A DNA stretch of 64,000 bases from Bacteroidales bacterium (GTDB taxonomy: Bacteria; Bacteroidota; Bacteroidia; Bacteroidales; JAQUTK01), in the NCBI GenBank assembly GCA_028709785.1, contig JAQUTK010000015.1, positions 1-64,000 of the forward strand, given 5' to 3'. Position numbers and translations under genes: made by a program. Positions 52,789 to 60,667 of the stretch are shown here, piece by piece. Below the pieces are notes generated by a model. The model was not told the DNA's origin. It was given only the letters and a program-made list of their open reading frames with translations, and did not search any database. Every line of letters starts with the position of its first letter. The stretch's first letter is position 1.

Positions 52789-54339
52789 ATGGCCGAAATA
52801 AAAGACTTAACGATTATCATTCCTTTTTTAAATGAAAAAGAAGAGGTAGAGAATACCTTGAAAAGCATACGTGACCATTCTACGACAGACATCCCCATCA
52901 TAGTCATTGATGACGGATCGGATGATGGATACGACTATCTCTCTGTCACTCAGAAATATGGAGCCACCTATGTGCGTAATAGCGAAAGAATGGGGGTAGC
53001 TGCTTCCCGTGACAAAGGGGTCGACCTTTGCCAAACCACCTATTTCTTACTGTTGGATTCTCACATGCGGTTTTACGAATGCGTATGGGCCGATCGTCTG
53101 CTCTCACTTTTGCAGGAAGATGACCGAGTCATATTATGTGCGCAAACAAAAGTACTGAATCGTACCGATGAGGGAGAGGTTATTGAGAATGAGATTGCTG
53201 TTAAAACATACGGAGCTTTTGTTGATATTCCCGGTCTCAAGGGGATCACTCTTTATTCCAGATGGATTGCACAGGATCTCTATCCTGATGAGTTGGTGGT
53301 GGAAATACCCTCTGTATTGGGAGCAGGATATGCCGCAAGCAAGCGTTATTGGCAATACCTTCAAGGACTTCGGGGACTTATATATTATGGTAGCGATGAA
53401 CCTTTTATCAGCATAAAGGCGTGGAAAGAGGGGGGGCGTTGCTTGCTGGTGAAGGATGTGGTTATTGGTCATATTTATCGTACAGAGGCTCCCTATCTGA
53501 TTGTGCCGATACATGTCCATTATAATAAGATGCTGATAGCTGAGATGTTACTGCCTTACCCCATGAAGAAGCGTTTCTTAACCCGTTTTGAGTTGACTCA
53601 GGAAGAAACTTTTCAGGAAACACAGAATTTGATTTCTAAAAAAAGGGAAGAAATAGCCGTTATGAAATCGTACATACGTTCTATTACTACCCGATCGGAT
53701 GAGGATGTTTTCCGAATGCAAAAGTCTATCAATGATCCCGATACTTCTGTCTCTCTCCGGCAGTTGCTGGCAATAACAAATAAGATCAATGGATGGGGAT
53801 TGTCTGAAGGAAAATGTGGTTTTGCTGTCTCGATGTATCGAAAAGCCTCTCTTGATGAACTGAGTGTCATAAACGGAATAATAGGTGAATTGCTTAGCGA
53901 GTTGCCGGAAGTGATTGGTTCTTTCTCTTTGCCGGTTACTCTCGGGTATGGTTGGTGTGGCATTGGCTGGACGATCTCTTTTTTTCTGGAGAAGAAAGTC
54001 CTGCCCGATGAATTTGCTTTGTTGCTTCCTCTCATTGATCATCATGTTATGGAAAGGGATGTACGTCGAATCAGAGAAAGTGGCTTTGAAAAAGGACTTG
54101 CCGGAGTGCTCTATTATATAATGTGCAGATTAGAAAATACGGCTTCTATTGCTCCGGTTTCTTTTGATACTATTTATCTCCAGGAACTGGAAGTGGTTGC
54201 GAGGGATTTATTTGTAAATGGTGAAGGGATTGATTCGGTTGATGTTTATCACGTTTTCCTGGAGGGACGAAAAACGGGAAAGTTTCTTCTCGGATTATTG
54301 GAAGAACCTAATCTGTTTTACTTCTCGGAGAATCTCTAA
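52789..54339 (+). CDS. Polypeptide-GalNAc-transferase-like glycosyltransferase fused to a LanC-like domain
   Basis: A 516-residue fusion. Residues 1-260 form a GT-A glycosyltransferase whose landmarks follow GT27 polypeptide GalNAc-transferases in order: DDGSDDG, ERMGVAASRDKG (family REGLIRxR), the metal motif LLDSH (Asp90-Ser91-His92), VLGAGYAASKRYW (family GGLFAI), a SDEPFISIKAWKEGGR block (family ENxExSFRxWxCGG) and VIGHIYRTEAPY (family VGHxFRxxxPY; His228). Residues about 310-516 form a LanC-like half toroid (YGWCGIGWTISFFL, VMERDVRRI, EKGLAGVLYY) where animal enzymes carry a lectin domain. I infer O-glycosylation of Ser/Thr in the cluster's precursor, with the LanC part gripping the peptide. 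Confidence 0.8.
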   Translation: MAEIKDLTIIIPFLNEKEEVENTLKSIRDHSTTDIPIIVIDDGSDDGYDYLSVTQKYGATYVRNSERMGVAASRDKGVDLCQTTYFLLLDSHMRFYECVWADRLLSLLQEDDRVILCAQTKVLNRTDEGEVIENEIAVKTYGAFVDIPGLKGITLYSRWIAQDLYPDELVVEIPSVLGAGYAASKRYWQYLQGLRGLIYYGSDEPFISIKAWKEGGRCLLVKDVVIGHIYRTEAPYLIVPIHVHYNKMLIAEMLLPYPMKKRFLTRFELTQEETFQETQNLISKKREEIAVMKSYIRSITTRSDEDVFRMQKSINDPDTSVSLRQLLAITNKINGWGLSEGKCGFAVSMYRKASLDELSVINGIIGELLSELPEVIGSFSLPVTLGYGWCGIGWTISFFLEKKVLPDEFALLLPLIDHHVMERDVRRIRESGFEKGLAGVLYYIMCRLENTASIAPVSFDTIYLQELEVVARDLFVNGEGIDSVDVYHVFLEGRKTGKFLLGLLEEPNLFYFSENL

Positions 54340-54430
54340 TGCTTCTCAGAATATAGTCGAATCCGGTCTGGGAAGCGAATATTTGATTCAAATCAATCAA
54401 TGGCCTCCATTTTGTTTTGTGGCTTAAGGA
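54340..54430 (+). other. Frameshifted LanC-like tail after the fusion gene
   Basis: Just past the stop, the +1 frame reads NIVESGLGSEYLIQINQW, which resembles the LanC-type repeat ESGLCGIGWGFEYLVQNQ of the neighbouring gene with a few residues missing. It may be a C-terminal repeat lost by frameshift. The evidence is a short match by eye. Confidence 0.3.
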
Positions 54431-54446
54431 TTAATTTGTAATATTG
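54416..54446 (+). promoter_or_regulatory. Promoter of the radical SAM / precursor operon
   Basis: TTTG (54416-54419), a 19-base spacer and TAATATTG (54439-54446), one base off the consensus. The maturase starts 59 bases downstream, so the maturase, pseudo-rSAM and precursor can be transcribed apart from the glycosyltransferase gene upstream. Confidence 0.6.
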
Positions 54447-54504
54447 CAAGGCTAAGTAAGAGCGAAGTTATTCCTCTTTTTTATGGCTCTTTTAATTTGA
54501 TACG

Positions 54505-56013
54505 ATGGAAGCAACAGTCTTTTTTAATACACCACAGCATTCTTACCTTTTTGACGCTTCAAATAAAGCGTTTCTGTATGCACATCCTTTATGGAAAGTG
54601 TTTAAGACGCTGGAGGATCAGGAGGTGAGCGCCGAGGATTGGGAAGAGCGGATCAAAAGCTCTGCCCCAGAGCTTTATGAACAGTATCAGGTTGATTTTC
54701 CATATTACATGAAGAAATTCTTATTTTTGAAAGAACAGGGATTCTTTCAAAAACTTCCTGTAGAAAGAGTTATCTCAGAACTGAAAAGTGAACAGGTCGA
54801 TAGTGCCCTGAATGACATTCATCAGATTGTTTTTGAAGTGACCAATCGATGTAATCTGAGTTGCAAGTATTGTGGCTACGGAGAACTCTATTCCAATTAT
54901 GATATCAGAGAGGGTGTGGATTTAAGTGTTGCAAAGGGGAAGAAGGTGCTTGACTATTTCATCGCCCGCTGGAAACAACATCCTCCCCGCTCTTACAAGA
55001 GAGAAATGTTCGTCAGCTTTTATGGCGGCGAACCTCTGTTGAATATGTCGTTTATCAAAGAAATGGTTGCATATGTGGAACAATATTTCCCGAAAGAAAT
55101 CAATTTCCAGTTTTCAATGACTTCCAATTGTGTGCTTCTCCAAAAGAATATGGACTTTCTGGCTGAGAAAAACTTTCATCTGCTGATTAGTTTGGATGGG
55201 GATGAACAGGCACAGAGTTATCGCGTGAATCATGCAGGGATCAACTCCTTTGCATTAATCATTCCGCAAATTAAAGCATTGAAAGAAAATTATCCCGACT
55301 ATTTCCGGGAAAGAGTCCAGTTTAATGCAGTCATACACAATCGGAATACGCCTGAAGGTGTGTTGGATTTTGTAATGAGGGAGTTTGATAAAACACCCAG
55401 AATCTCTGAGTTGAATGACTCAGGAATCAATCCGGAGAAGGTGGATGAGTTCTTCAAGACGTTTCAAAATATATCCGTAAGTTTGGAGAAGGCCAAACAT
55501 CGTGAGCGAACTGAACAGGCTTATTTCATTGAACTTCCAAAGGTCCGTGGATTGGGCATTTTTACGACTCGTTATACGGATAATTATTTGCGTACGTATG
55601 ATGAATTCTTCCTTTCAACCAATTATCAAAGGCTGTATAGTACGGGCACCTGTATTCCTTTCTCCAAAAAAACATTTGTGACCTCAACCGGTAAAATATA
55701 TCCATGTGAACGGATAGGTGAAGATATTCCCTTGGGAAGCGTTGATGAAACAAATGGTTTACAGATTGACAGAGAGAGTATAGTTGCGTTTTACAATACC
55801 TTCTTGTCCAAAATAACAGATCTGTGTAATCGCTGTTATCGTTTGTCTTCATGCAGCAGTTGTATGTTTTATTTCAAAGATATCCAGCATCCGGTTTGTG
55901 AGGATTATTTAAACAGGAACGGTTTTGAACAGTATTTGTCTGATTACATGCAATTATTGGAAAATGAGCCGCATCTGCAGGCGCGCATTCGTGAAGAGGT
56001 CACTTTTAGTTAA
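54505..56013 (+). CDS. Radical SAM/SPASM peptide maturase, GG-Bacteroidales type
   Basis: A 502-residue iron-sulfur enzyme that modifies the precursor peptide. The N-terminal 100 residues probably bind the leader (RRE-like role). The radical SAM core has the cluster motif CNLSCKYC (Cys116, Cys120, Cys123) and FYGGEPLLN. The C-terminal SPASM region has the auxiliary-cluster cysteines (TGKIYPCERIG, LCNRCYRLSSCSSC, HPVCEDY). The set of maturase, pseudo-rSAM and a GG-leader precursor with CxCGC matches what I recall as TIGR04148/04150/04149. The reaction is unknown; SPASM enzymes often make thioether or C-C crosslinks. The stop overlaps the next start (TAATG). Confidence 0.9.
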   Translation: MEATVFFNTPQHSYLFDASNKAFLYAHPLWKVFKTLEDQEVSAEDWEERIKSSAPELYEQYQVDFPYYMKKFLFLKEQGFFQKLPVERVISELKSEQVDSALNDIHQIVFEVTNRCNLSCKYCGYGELYSNYDIREGVDLSVAKGKKVLDYFIARWKQHPPRSYKREMFVSFYGGEPLLNMSFIKEMVAYVEQYFPKEINFQFSMTSNCVLLQKNMDFLAEKNFHLLISLDGDEQAQSYRVNHAGINSFALIIPQIKALKENYPDYFRERVQFNAVIHNRNTPEGVLDFVMREFDKTPRISELNDSGINPEKVDEFFKTFQNISVSLEKAKHRERTEQAYFIELPKVRGLGIFTTRYTDNYLRTYDEFFLSTNYQRLYSTGTCIPFSKKTFVTSTGKIYPCERIGEDIPLGSVDETNGLQIDRESIVAFYNTFLSKITDLCNRCYRLSSCSSCMFYFKDIQHPVCEDYLNRNGFEQYLSDYMQLLENEPHLQARIREEVTFS

Positions 56014-57257
56014 TGAATACGGAGGAGCATGAAATGAACTACTATTTCTATCTGGAAAACTATAGTCTCTTTTTTGAGAAAGAAGGGCATTTTTTTGTCT
56101 ATAATACCTGTAATGGGAGATGGGCGGATTGTCTGGCCAGACCTGATCTCCGATCTCTTTTCACCCCTTTCCTGAAAGGCATAAACTATGCAGTATCTCT
56201 TTCGGATGAGACAATCGCTGCTTGTCAGCTGAGATCCTTTATTGATGACGTTCGTGAGGCTTTCTCGGGCGATCTGATTCCAGCCGGAGATGCTACTGTG
56301 GCTCCTTTTTTGTTCCCTTCACTGCTTGATTTCAGGTGCGAAAACAAGAAACTTGATAAAAAAGAGCGGGAATTGGGTCATGAGGTTTATAATAATCTGA
56401 AAGAGATAAGCTTTTTTCTTCATCCCCGGATTGTCCCGGAATACGGTGTTTTTTTGCCGGAACAGATTTTCTATTCAAAAGAGCCTGCACCGATTGTTGA
56501 GGGATGGCAACAGGTATATCGTCCTTTCCTGCAACAATTGACTATCAGCTGGAAAGGGATTCTTCATATCTGGTGCAAAAATTGTAATAAAAAGATGTGG
56601 CATTCGTTGTGGGAGGAGTTTGATACGGTACCTGCTTTTAAGATTGTACATACCGGGGTGGAAAGTTTGCCTCCTTCTTTGGACGAATTACTGAATAAGG
56701 ACAACTATTCGTACGAGGTTTATGTCACAGATGATTCAGATGAAGAGTGTATCAATAAATGGCTTCTTCTACAGTCTCAAACAGACATAGAACTACTCTT
56801 TCACAGATTAATCTCTTCTGAGAAGGAGTGGGAAAATGCCAGTGAATGGACGGGACGGAAACAAATTGACAATGTTTGCTTACTTCCCTATTATAATGGA
56901 GAGAATCGTTTGTTCTTTGAGGAGCATATTTATGTGAAAGAAAATGATATTTTATTTGAGGTAATAAAGAAAAAAGATATCTTTGCACGAAAGATGTTCA
57001 ATACGAATTATTTTGGCAAGTTGTTTCTTTTTCCGGATGGCCAATTGTATGCGCATCCTGCTGATGATTCTTTGGGACGGATTTCGGAAGTCTCACTTGC
57101 GGAAATGGTGCATAAGGAGCTTTCAGAGGGGAGATCCTGGTTTTTAATACGTGATCAGAAACCTTGTGTATCGTGTCGGTATCAATGGATTTGTCCTTCG
57201 CCGTCTGATCTTGAACGTGTTTTGGATCGTCCGAATCTTTGTTATTTGAAAAACTGA
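56013..57257 (+). CDS. Pseudo-rSAM partner protein, GG-Bacteroidales system
   Basis: A 414-residue protein with the overall layout of the maturase but without the CxxxCxxC cluster motif, so it cannot cleave SAM. It keeps a C-terminal cysteine set (KPCVSCRYQWICPSPSDLE ... NLCYL) and an internal WCKNCNKKMWHS. In known clusters this partner always accompanies the maturase and may present the peptide or complete a heterodimer. It is translationally coupled to the maturase and ends 38 bases before the precursor. Confidence 0.88.
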   Translation: MNTEEHEMNYYFYLENYSLFFEKEGHFFVYNTCNGRWADCLARPDLRSLFTPFLKGINYAVSLSDETIAACQLRSFIDDVREAFSGDLIPAGDATVAPFLFPSLLDFRCENKKLDKKERELGHEVYNNLKEISFFLHPRIVPEYGVFLPEQIFYSKEPAPIVEGWQQVYRPFLQQLTISWKGILHIWCKNCNKKMWHSLWEEFDTVPAFKIVHTGVESLPPSLDELLNKDNYSYEVYVTDDSDEECINKWLLLQSQTDIELLFHRLISSEKEWENASEWTGRKQIDNVCLLPYYNGENRLFFEEHIYVKENDILFEVIKKKDIFARKMFNTNYFGKLFLFPDGQLYAHPADDSLGRISEVSLAEMVHKELSEGRSWFLIRDQKPCVSCRYQWICPSPSDLERVLDRPNLCYLKN

Positions 57258-57295
57258 ATCGAAATAAGTTATTAACTGACTAATTGATTTTAATT

Positions 57296-57550
57296 ATGAA
57301 AGACTTAAAGAGTATCAAGCTTACGAAGCTGGATCGCGTTCGTTTGGAAGAACGCAAAATGAGTTATTTGGTAGGTGGAAAGATTATTTATATTCCGAAT
57401 GAGGGTGCTTGTAACTGTGGTTGCTACTATGCAAACAGTGGAGGTGCCAGCTATGGATCTAATGCCAATGTGAATGATACTAAAAAATTAACATCCTATT
57501 CTACACCGATAGAATATCCGATGAGCATTAAAATAACAATCGACAAGTAG
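57296..57550 (+). CDS. RiPP precursor peptide with double-glycine leader
   Basis: An 84-residue precursor. The leader (residues 1-28) is Lys/Leu-rich (LKSIKLTKLDRVRL) and ends in YLVGG, a C39-peptidase cleavage site after Gly28. The 56-residue core holds Cys39, Cys41 and Cys43 in GACNCGCYYANSGGASYG, then a Ser/Thr/Asn-rich stretch (SNANVNDTKKLTSYSTP) and a hydrophobic end. The CxCGCxYANSGG pattern is typical of GG-Bacteroidales natural-product precursors (TIGR04149 as I recall it). The ATG at 57296 gives the usual MKxLKxxKL leader; a frame from 57284 adds four residues. Likely modified on Cys by the radical SAM enzyme and on Ser/Thr by glycosyltransferases. Confidence 0.9.
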   Translation: MKDLKSIKLTKLDRVRLEERKMSYLVGGKIIYIPNEGACNCGCYYANSGGASYGSNANVNDTKKLTSYSTPIEYPMSIKITIDK

Positions 57551-57616
57551 AGTTATAACAGAGATTGTTTTACACAAAGCATTTTTGTGAGTTCCACTTG
57601 ACTTTGTTGACACTAT

Positions 57617-57641
57617 CAGTGGTGGGTCTCTTTCACCACTG
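57617..57641 (+). promoter_or_regulatory. Hairpin after the precursor gene
   Basis: Perfect 8-bp stem CAGTGGTG/CACCACTG (57617-57624 with 57634-57641) and a 9-base loop, with no T run. It may protect or partly terminate the short precursor message, keeping precursor levels above those of the downstream transferases. Confidence 0.45.
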
Positions 57642-57661
57642 CTAAGTTGTCTTTGTATTAT

Positions 57662-59416
57662 ATGAAGCACGCTCTTCTTATTTTAGCGCATAAAAATGCG
57701 GATCATTTGGCCGGAATTATTCGTTTCTTTCAGGAAGAGTTTTATGTCTATATACATATTGACAAGAAAAGCACAATTTCTTCCGAAGAACGGGCGACCC
57801 TTCGAGCGATGAAGAACGTACGGTTGGTGGAGTCACGCTATTCTATCAACTGGGGTGGATATCATGTATTGAAGGGGGTACTTTATTTAATGAAGATGGC
57901 TGCCGGTGAAGGCTTGGCGGATTACTATCATCTGATCAGCGGACAGGATTTTCCGACAAAGAGTCCGGGAGAGTTTTTGCGCTATTTTGAACAACGCAAA
58001 GACACCGAGTTCCTGGACTATTTCACTCGACCCGATAAGGAATGGGAAAAAGGAGGGAATAACAAACTGACATTTTACTCTTTGTATGACTTCCTGAATA
58101 TCAATAAACCATGTCATGTGGCGGTATTAAGGCAATTGGATAAATGGCAGAAAAAATTAGATATTCGTAGAAAACTACCACTCGGGCAATACCCTGTCTT
58201 GTATGGCGGCTCTTGTTGGTGGTCGTTGACTCGTGAGTGCTTGCAGTATGTAGTTCAGCAAACGGAGCAACGTCCCTTCTTTTACCGATGGCTGCGTTTT
58301 GCATTTGCCCCCGATGAGGTATATGTGCAGACGGTTTTGCTGAATTCCCCCTTTCGGCTGAGAATTGAAAACGACAATCTGCGTTATATTTGCTGGGAGA
58401 AAAGAAACGGCAATTATCCGGCTAATCTGGATGAAACGGATTTTGCGAAAATCATCAAGTCCAATAAACTTTTCGCACGAAAGATTGAATATCCCATATC
58501 AACTGAATTGATGAATAAATTGAAAAACAGAGAAGAGCAAGACGTTCGCAAGGACGAACTTCCAATCAGTGTAGTGATGGCGGTTTATAACACAGCCCCC
58601 TATCTCAGGGAATGTGTTGATAGTATTCTGAATCAGAGCTTTCAGGATTTCGAATTCATTATTGTGGACGACGGGTCAACCGATGACGGACTCTCAATTC
58701 TGAAAAGCTATAAGGATCCACGAATACGGATTATAGAGAATAAGCATGATTACATCGATTCACTCAACAAAGGTCTCAATGCTGCCCGGGGAACTTATAT
58801 TGCTCATATGGATTCAGATGATATTTCAAGCGCTGAACGGCTTTCCATGCAGTATAATTTTATGGAGTCGCATCCGGAGATTGTTCTTTGTGGCTCCTGG
58901 CACAATATATTTGGGGTGGGACATCCCACGACGTATCGGGCGTTTCCCCGTTCATATAATGAAATTGTGCTGAATATTATTCATGGAGAGAATCCGATGA
59001 GTCACCCGACCGTCTTTATAAGGCGCGAATTTTTAATTGCTCATCAGCTTCAGTATAGTCAGGATTCAATTTATGCCGAGGATTTCAGATTATGGGTTGA
59101 AATTATTAAAGCAGGAGGACGGGTGGAAAATCTTCCGGTTTGCATTCATTCGTACAGACAATCTGAAAATCAGCTTATCCGAGTTCGCAGTAAAGAGATG
59201 TCAGCCATGGCTAGCCAGGTCTATTATGATTTTCTGGAATATGTGATGGGAATACTTGGAGAAGAAAACGAGAAACTTGGTCTTGTGATGGAACAACTGA
59301 TTTTGCTTGTCAATGAGGGAACTGTTCCATATGCTGCTTTGAGAGAGTTTGTCTATGAAACCTACTCAGACTATCTGTATCACAATGACAGAAAATCGGT
59401 GATTGAATCGGAATGA
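57662..59416 (+). CDS. Two-domain glycosyltransferase GT14-GT2 (copy 2)
   Basis: A 584-residue paralogue of the gene at 50173, with the same order: a GT14 core-2-like domain (LILAHKNADHLAGIIRFF, HLISGQDFPTKSPGE) then a GT2 domain (ISVVMAVYNTAPYLRECVDS, VDDGSTDDG, DxD in HMDSDD). It keeps the natural C-terminus (ETYSDYLYHN). The two copies probably act on different acceptors or linkages. The start at 57662 (MKHALLILAHK) matches copy 1; the frame to 57647 adds five residues. Its stop overlaps the GT4 start (ATGA). Confidence 0.87.
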   Translation: MKHALLILAHKNADHLAGIIRFFQEEFYVYIHIDKKSTISSEERATLRAMKNVRLVESRYSINWGGYHVLKGVLYLMKMAAGEGLADYYHLISGQDFPTKSPGEFLRYFEQRKDTEFLDYFTRPDKEWEKGGNNKLTFYSLYDFLNINKPCHVAVLRQLDKWQKKLDIRRKLPLGQYPVLYGGSCWWSLTRECLQYVVQQTEQRPFFYRWLRFAFAPDEVYVQTVLLNSPFRLRIENDNLRYICWEKRNGNYPANLDETDFAKIIKSNKLFARKIEYPISTELMNKLKNREEQDVRKDELPISVVMAVYNTAPYLRECVDSILNQSFQDFEFIIVDDGSTDDGLSILKSYKDPRIRIIENKHDYIDSLNKGLNAARGTYIAHMDSDDISSAERLSMQYNFMESHPEIVLCGSWHNIFGVGHPTTYRAFPRSYNEIVLNIIHGENPMSHPTVFIRREFLIAHQLQYSQDSIYAEDFRLWVEIIKAGGRVENLPVCIHSYRQSENQLIRVRSKEMSAMASQVYYDFLEYVMGILGEENEKLGLVMEQLILLVNEGTVPYAALREFVYETYSDYLYHNDRKSVIESE

Positions 59417-60645
59417 GAATATATATCATCTCGGACCAGAGTAGTCGTGCCGGAATTTATGGAGTGGGCACGTATGTACGCTCTTTAGGCAGGTGTGCAG
59501 CATCATGCGGGTATTCTTATAGCATCGTGCATTTGGTTTCAGATGTCATTGATCCTTATTTGGGAAAAGATGAAGAGGGAGTGAATCATTATTTTTTGCC
59601 CGGTATTGAAGGAACAACGGAGACTTCCATCTATTTTAAGAGCGTCGTATATACATTGCGCGATCTTGTGGGAGATAACGGTGAACGCGCCTTGTTTCAC
59701 CTCAATGCTCATCTTCAACATCAGATGGTCTGCGAACTTCGATATTTGTTCCCAAATTGTTTGATTCTCTATTCGATTCATTATTTTAATTGGATATTTT
59801 CATTGTCCGGAAGTACCAATTATCTAAAAGAGATTCTCTCCACGGATATAAAAGTGTGGGGAACTTTATCTGCACAATGTATCCGGGATGACTTTAGGCA
59901 GGAGCAGGTGCTCTTTCGGGATGTGGATCGGGTGCTCTGCTTGAGTCGCTTTGCTTGGGGTGTGGTAACAGAGATTGCGGGTATCGAGACTAACCAGCTC
60001 TCTTTGATTTACAATGGTTTGAACGATCAACGTAAAACCTATTCGAAGGATGAATTGTTGAACATTAGAAAAAAATATTGTTTGGATGTATCCGAAAAGA
60101 TTATCCTTTTCGCCGGGCGGCTGGATCAGGTGAAGGGGGTCGTGCATATCATCAAAGCGTACAAGGAACTGAAAAAGGAGTATCCGGATTGTCATCTGGT
60201 AGTGGTGGGAGAGGGTGATTTCTCTTATTACCTCGAAATAGCAGAAGAGACTTGTGGCTCCATTCTTTTTACGGGCCGTCTGGAACAGGCAAAGTTGTAC
60301 GAATTGTATTCCATTGCTGATGTCGGGGTGATGCAATCCTTTCACGAACAATGTAGTTATGTTGGTATAGAGATGATGATGCACGGACTTCCGATCATTG
60401 GTACCAACTCTTCCGGATTGGATGAGATGATTATTGAGGGAGAGACCGGCTTGAAGCTATCGGTTATTGAGCAAAATTACCAGGCGGATGTGGATATTAA
60501 CTTATTGAAAGAAACATTGTTTAGTATCCTTCAAAATGATGAGATGCGTGCATTGATGAGCCGAAAAGCCAGAGAGCGATACGAAAAAGTGTATTCTGAA
60601 AAGGCGATGGAACGTGCAATGCGAATTGTTTATGAGAGTCTGTAA
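59413..60645 (+). CDS. GT4 glycosyltransferase (TIGR04157-like)
   Basis: A 410-residue GT-B enzyme. The N-terminus IYIISDQSSRAGIYGVGTYVRSL resembles a Bacteroidetes glycosyltransferase family that I recall as TIGR04157, described as a companion of radical SAM peptide systems. The C-terminal half has the GT4 nucleotide-sugar motifs LFAGRLDQVKGVVHIIKA and HEQCSYVGIEMMMHGLPIIG (E-x7-E type). It overlaps copy 2 of the GT14-GT2 gene by four bases. Likely extends or branches a glycan on the peptide. Confidence 0.85.
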   Translation: MRIYIISDQSSRAGIYGVGTYVRSLGRCAASCGYSYSIVHLVSDVIDPYLGKDEEGVNHYFLPGIEGTTETSIYFKSVVYTLRDLVGDNGERALFHLNAHLQHQMVCELRYLFPNCLILYSIHYFNWIFSLSGSTNYLKEILSTDIKVWGTLSAQCIRDDFRQEQVLFRDVDRVLCLSRFAWGVVTEIAGIETNQLSLIYNGLNDQRKTYSKDELLNIRKKYCLDVSEKIILFAGRLDQVKGVVHIIKAYKELKKEYPDCHLVVVGEGDFSYYLEIAEETCGSILFTGRLEQAKLYELYSIADVGVMQSFHEQCSYVGIEMMMHGLPIIGTNSSGLDEMIIEGETGLKLSVIEQNYQADVDINLLKETLFSILQNDEMRALMSRKARERYEKVYSEKAMERAMRIVYESL

Positions 60646-60667
60646 TAGAAATAATAACAAATCAAAG

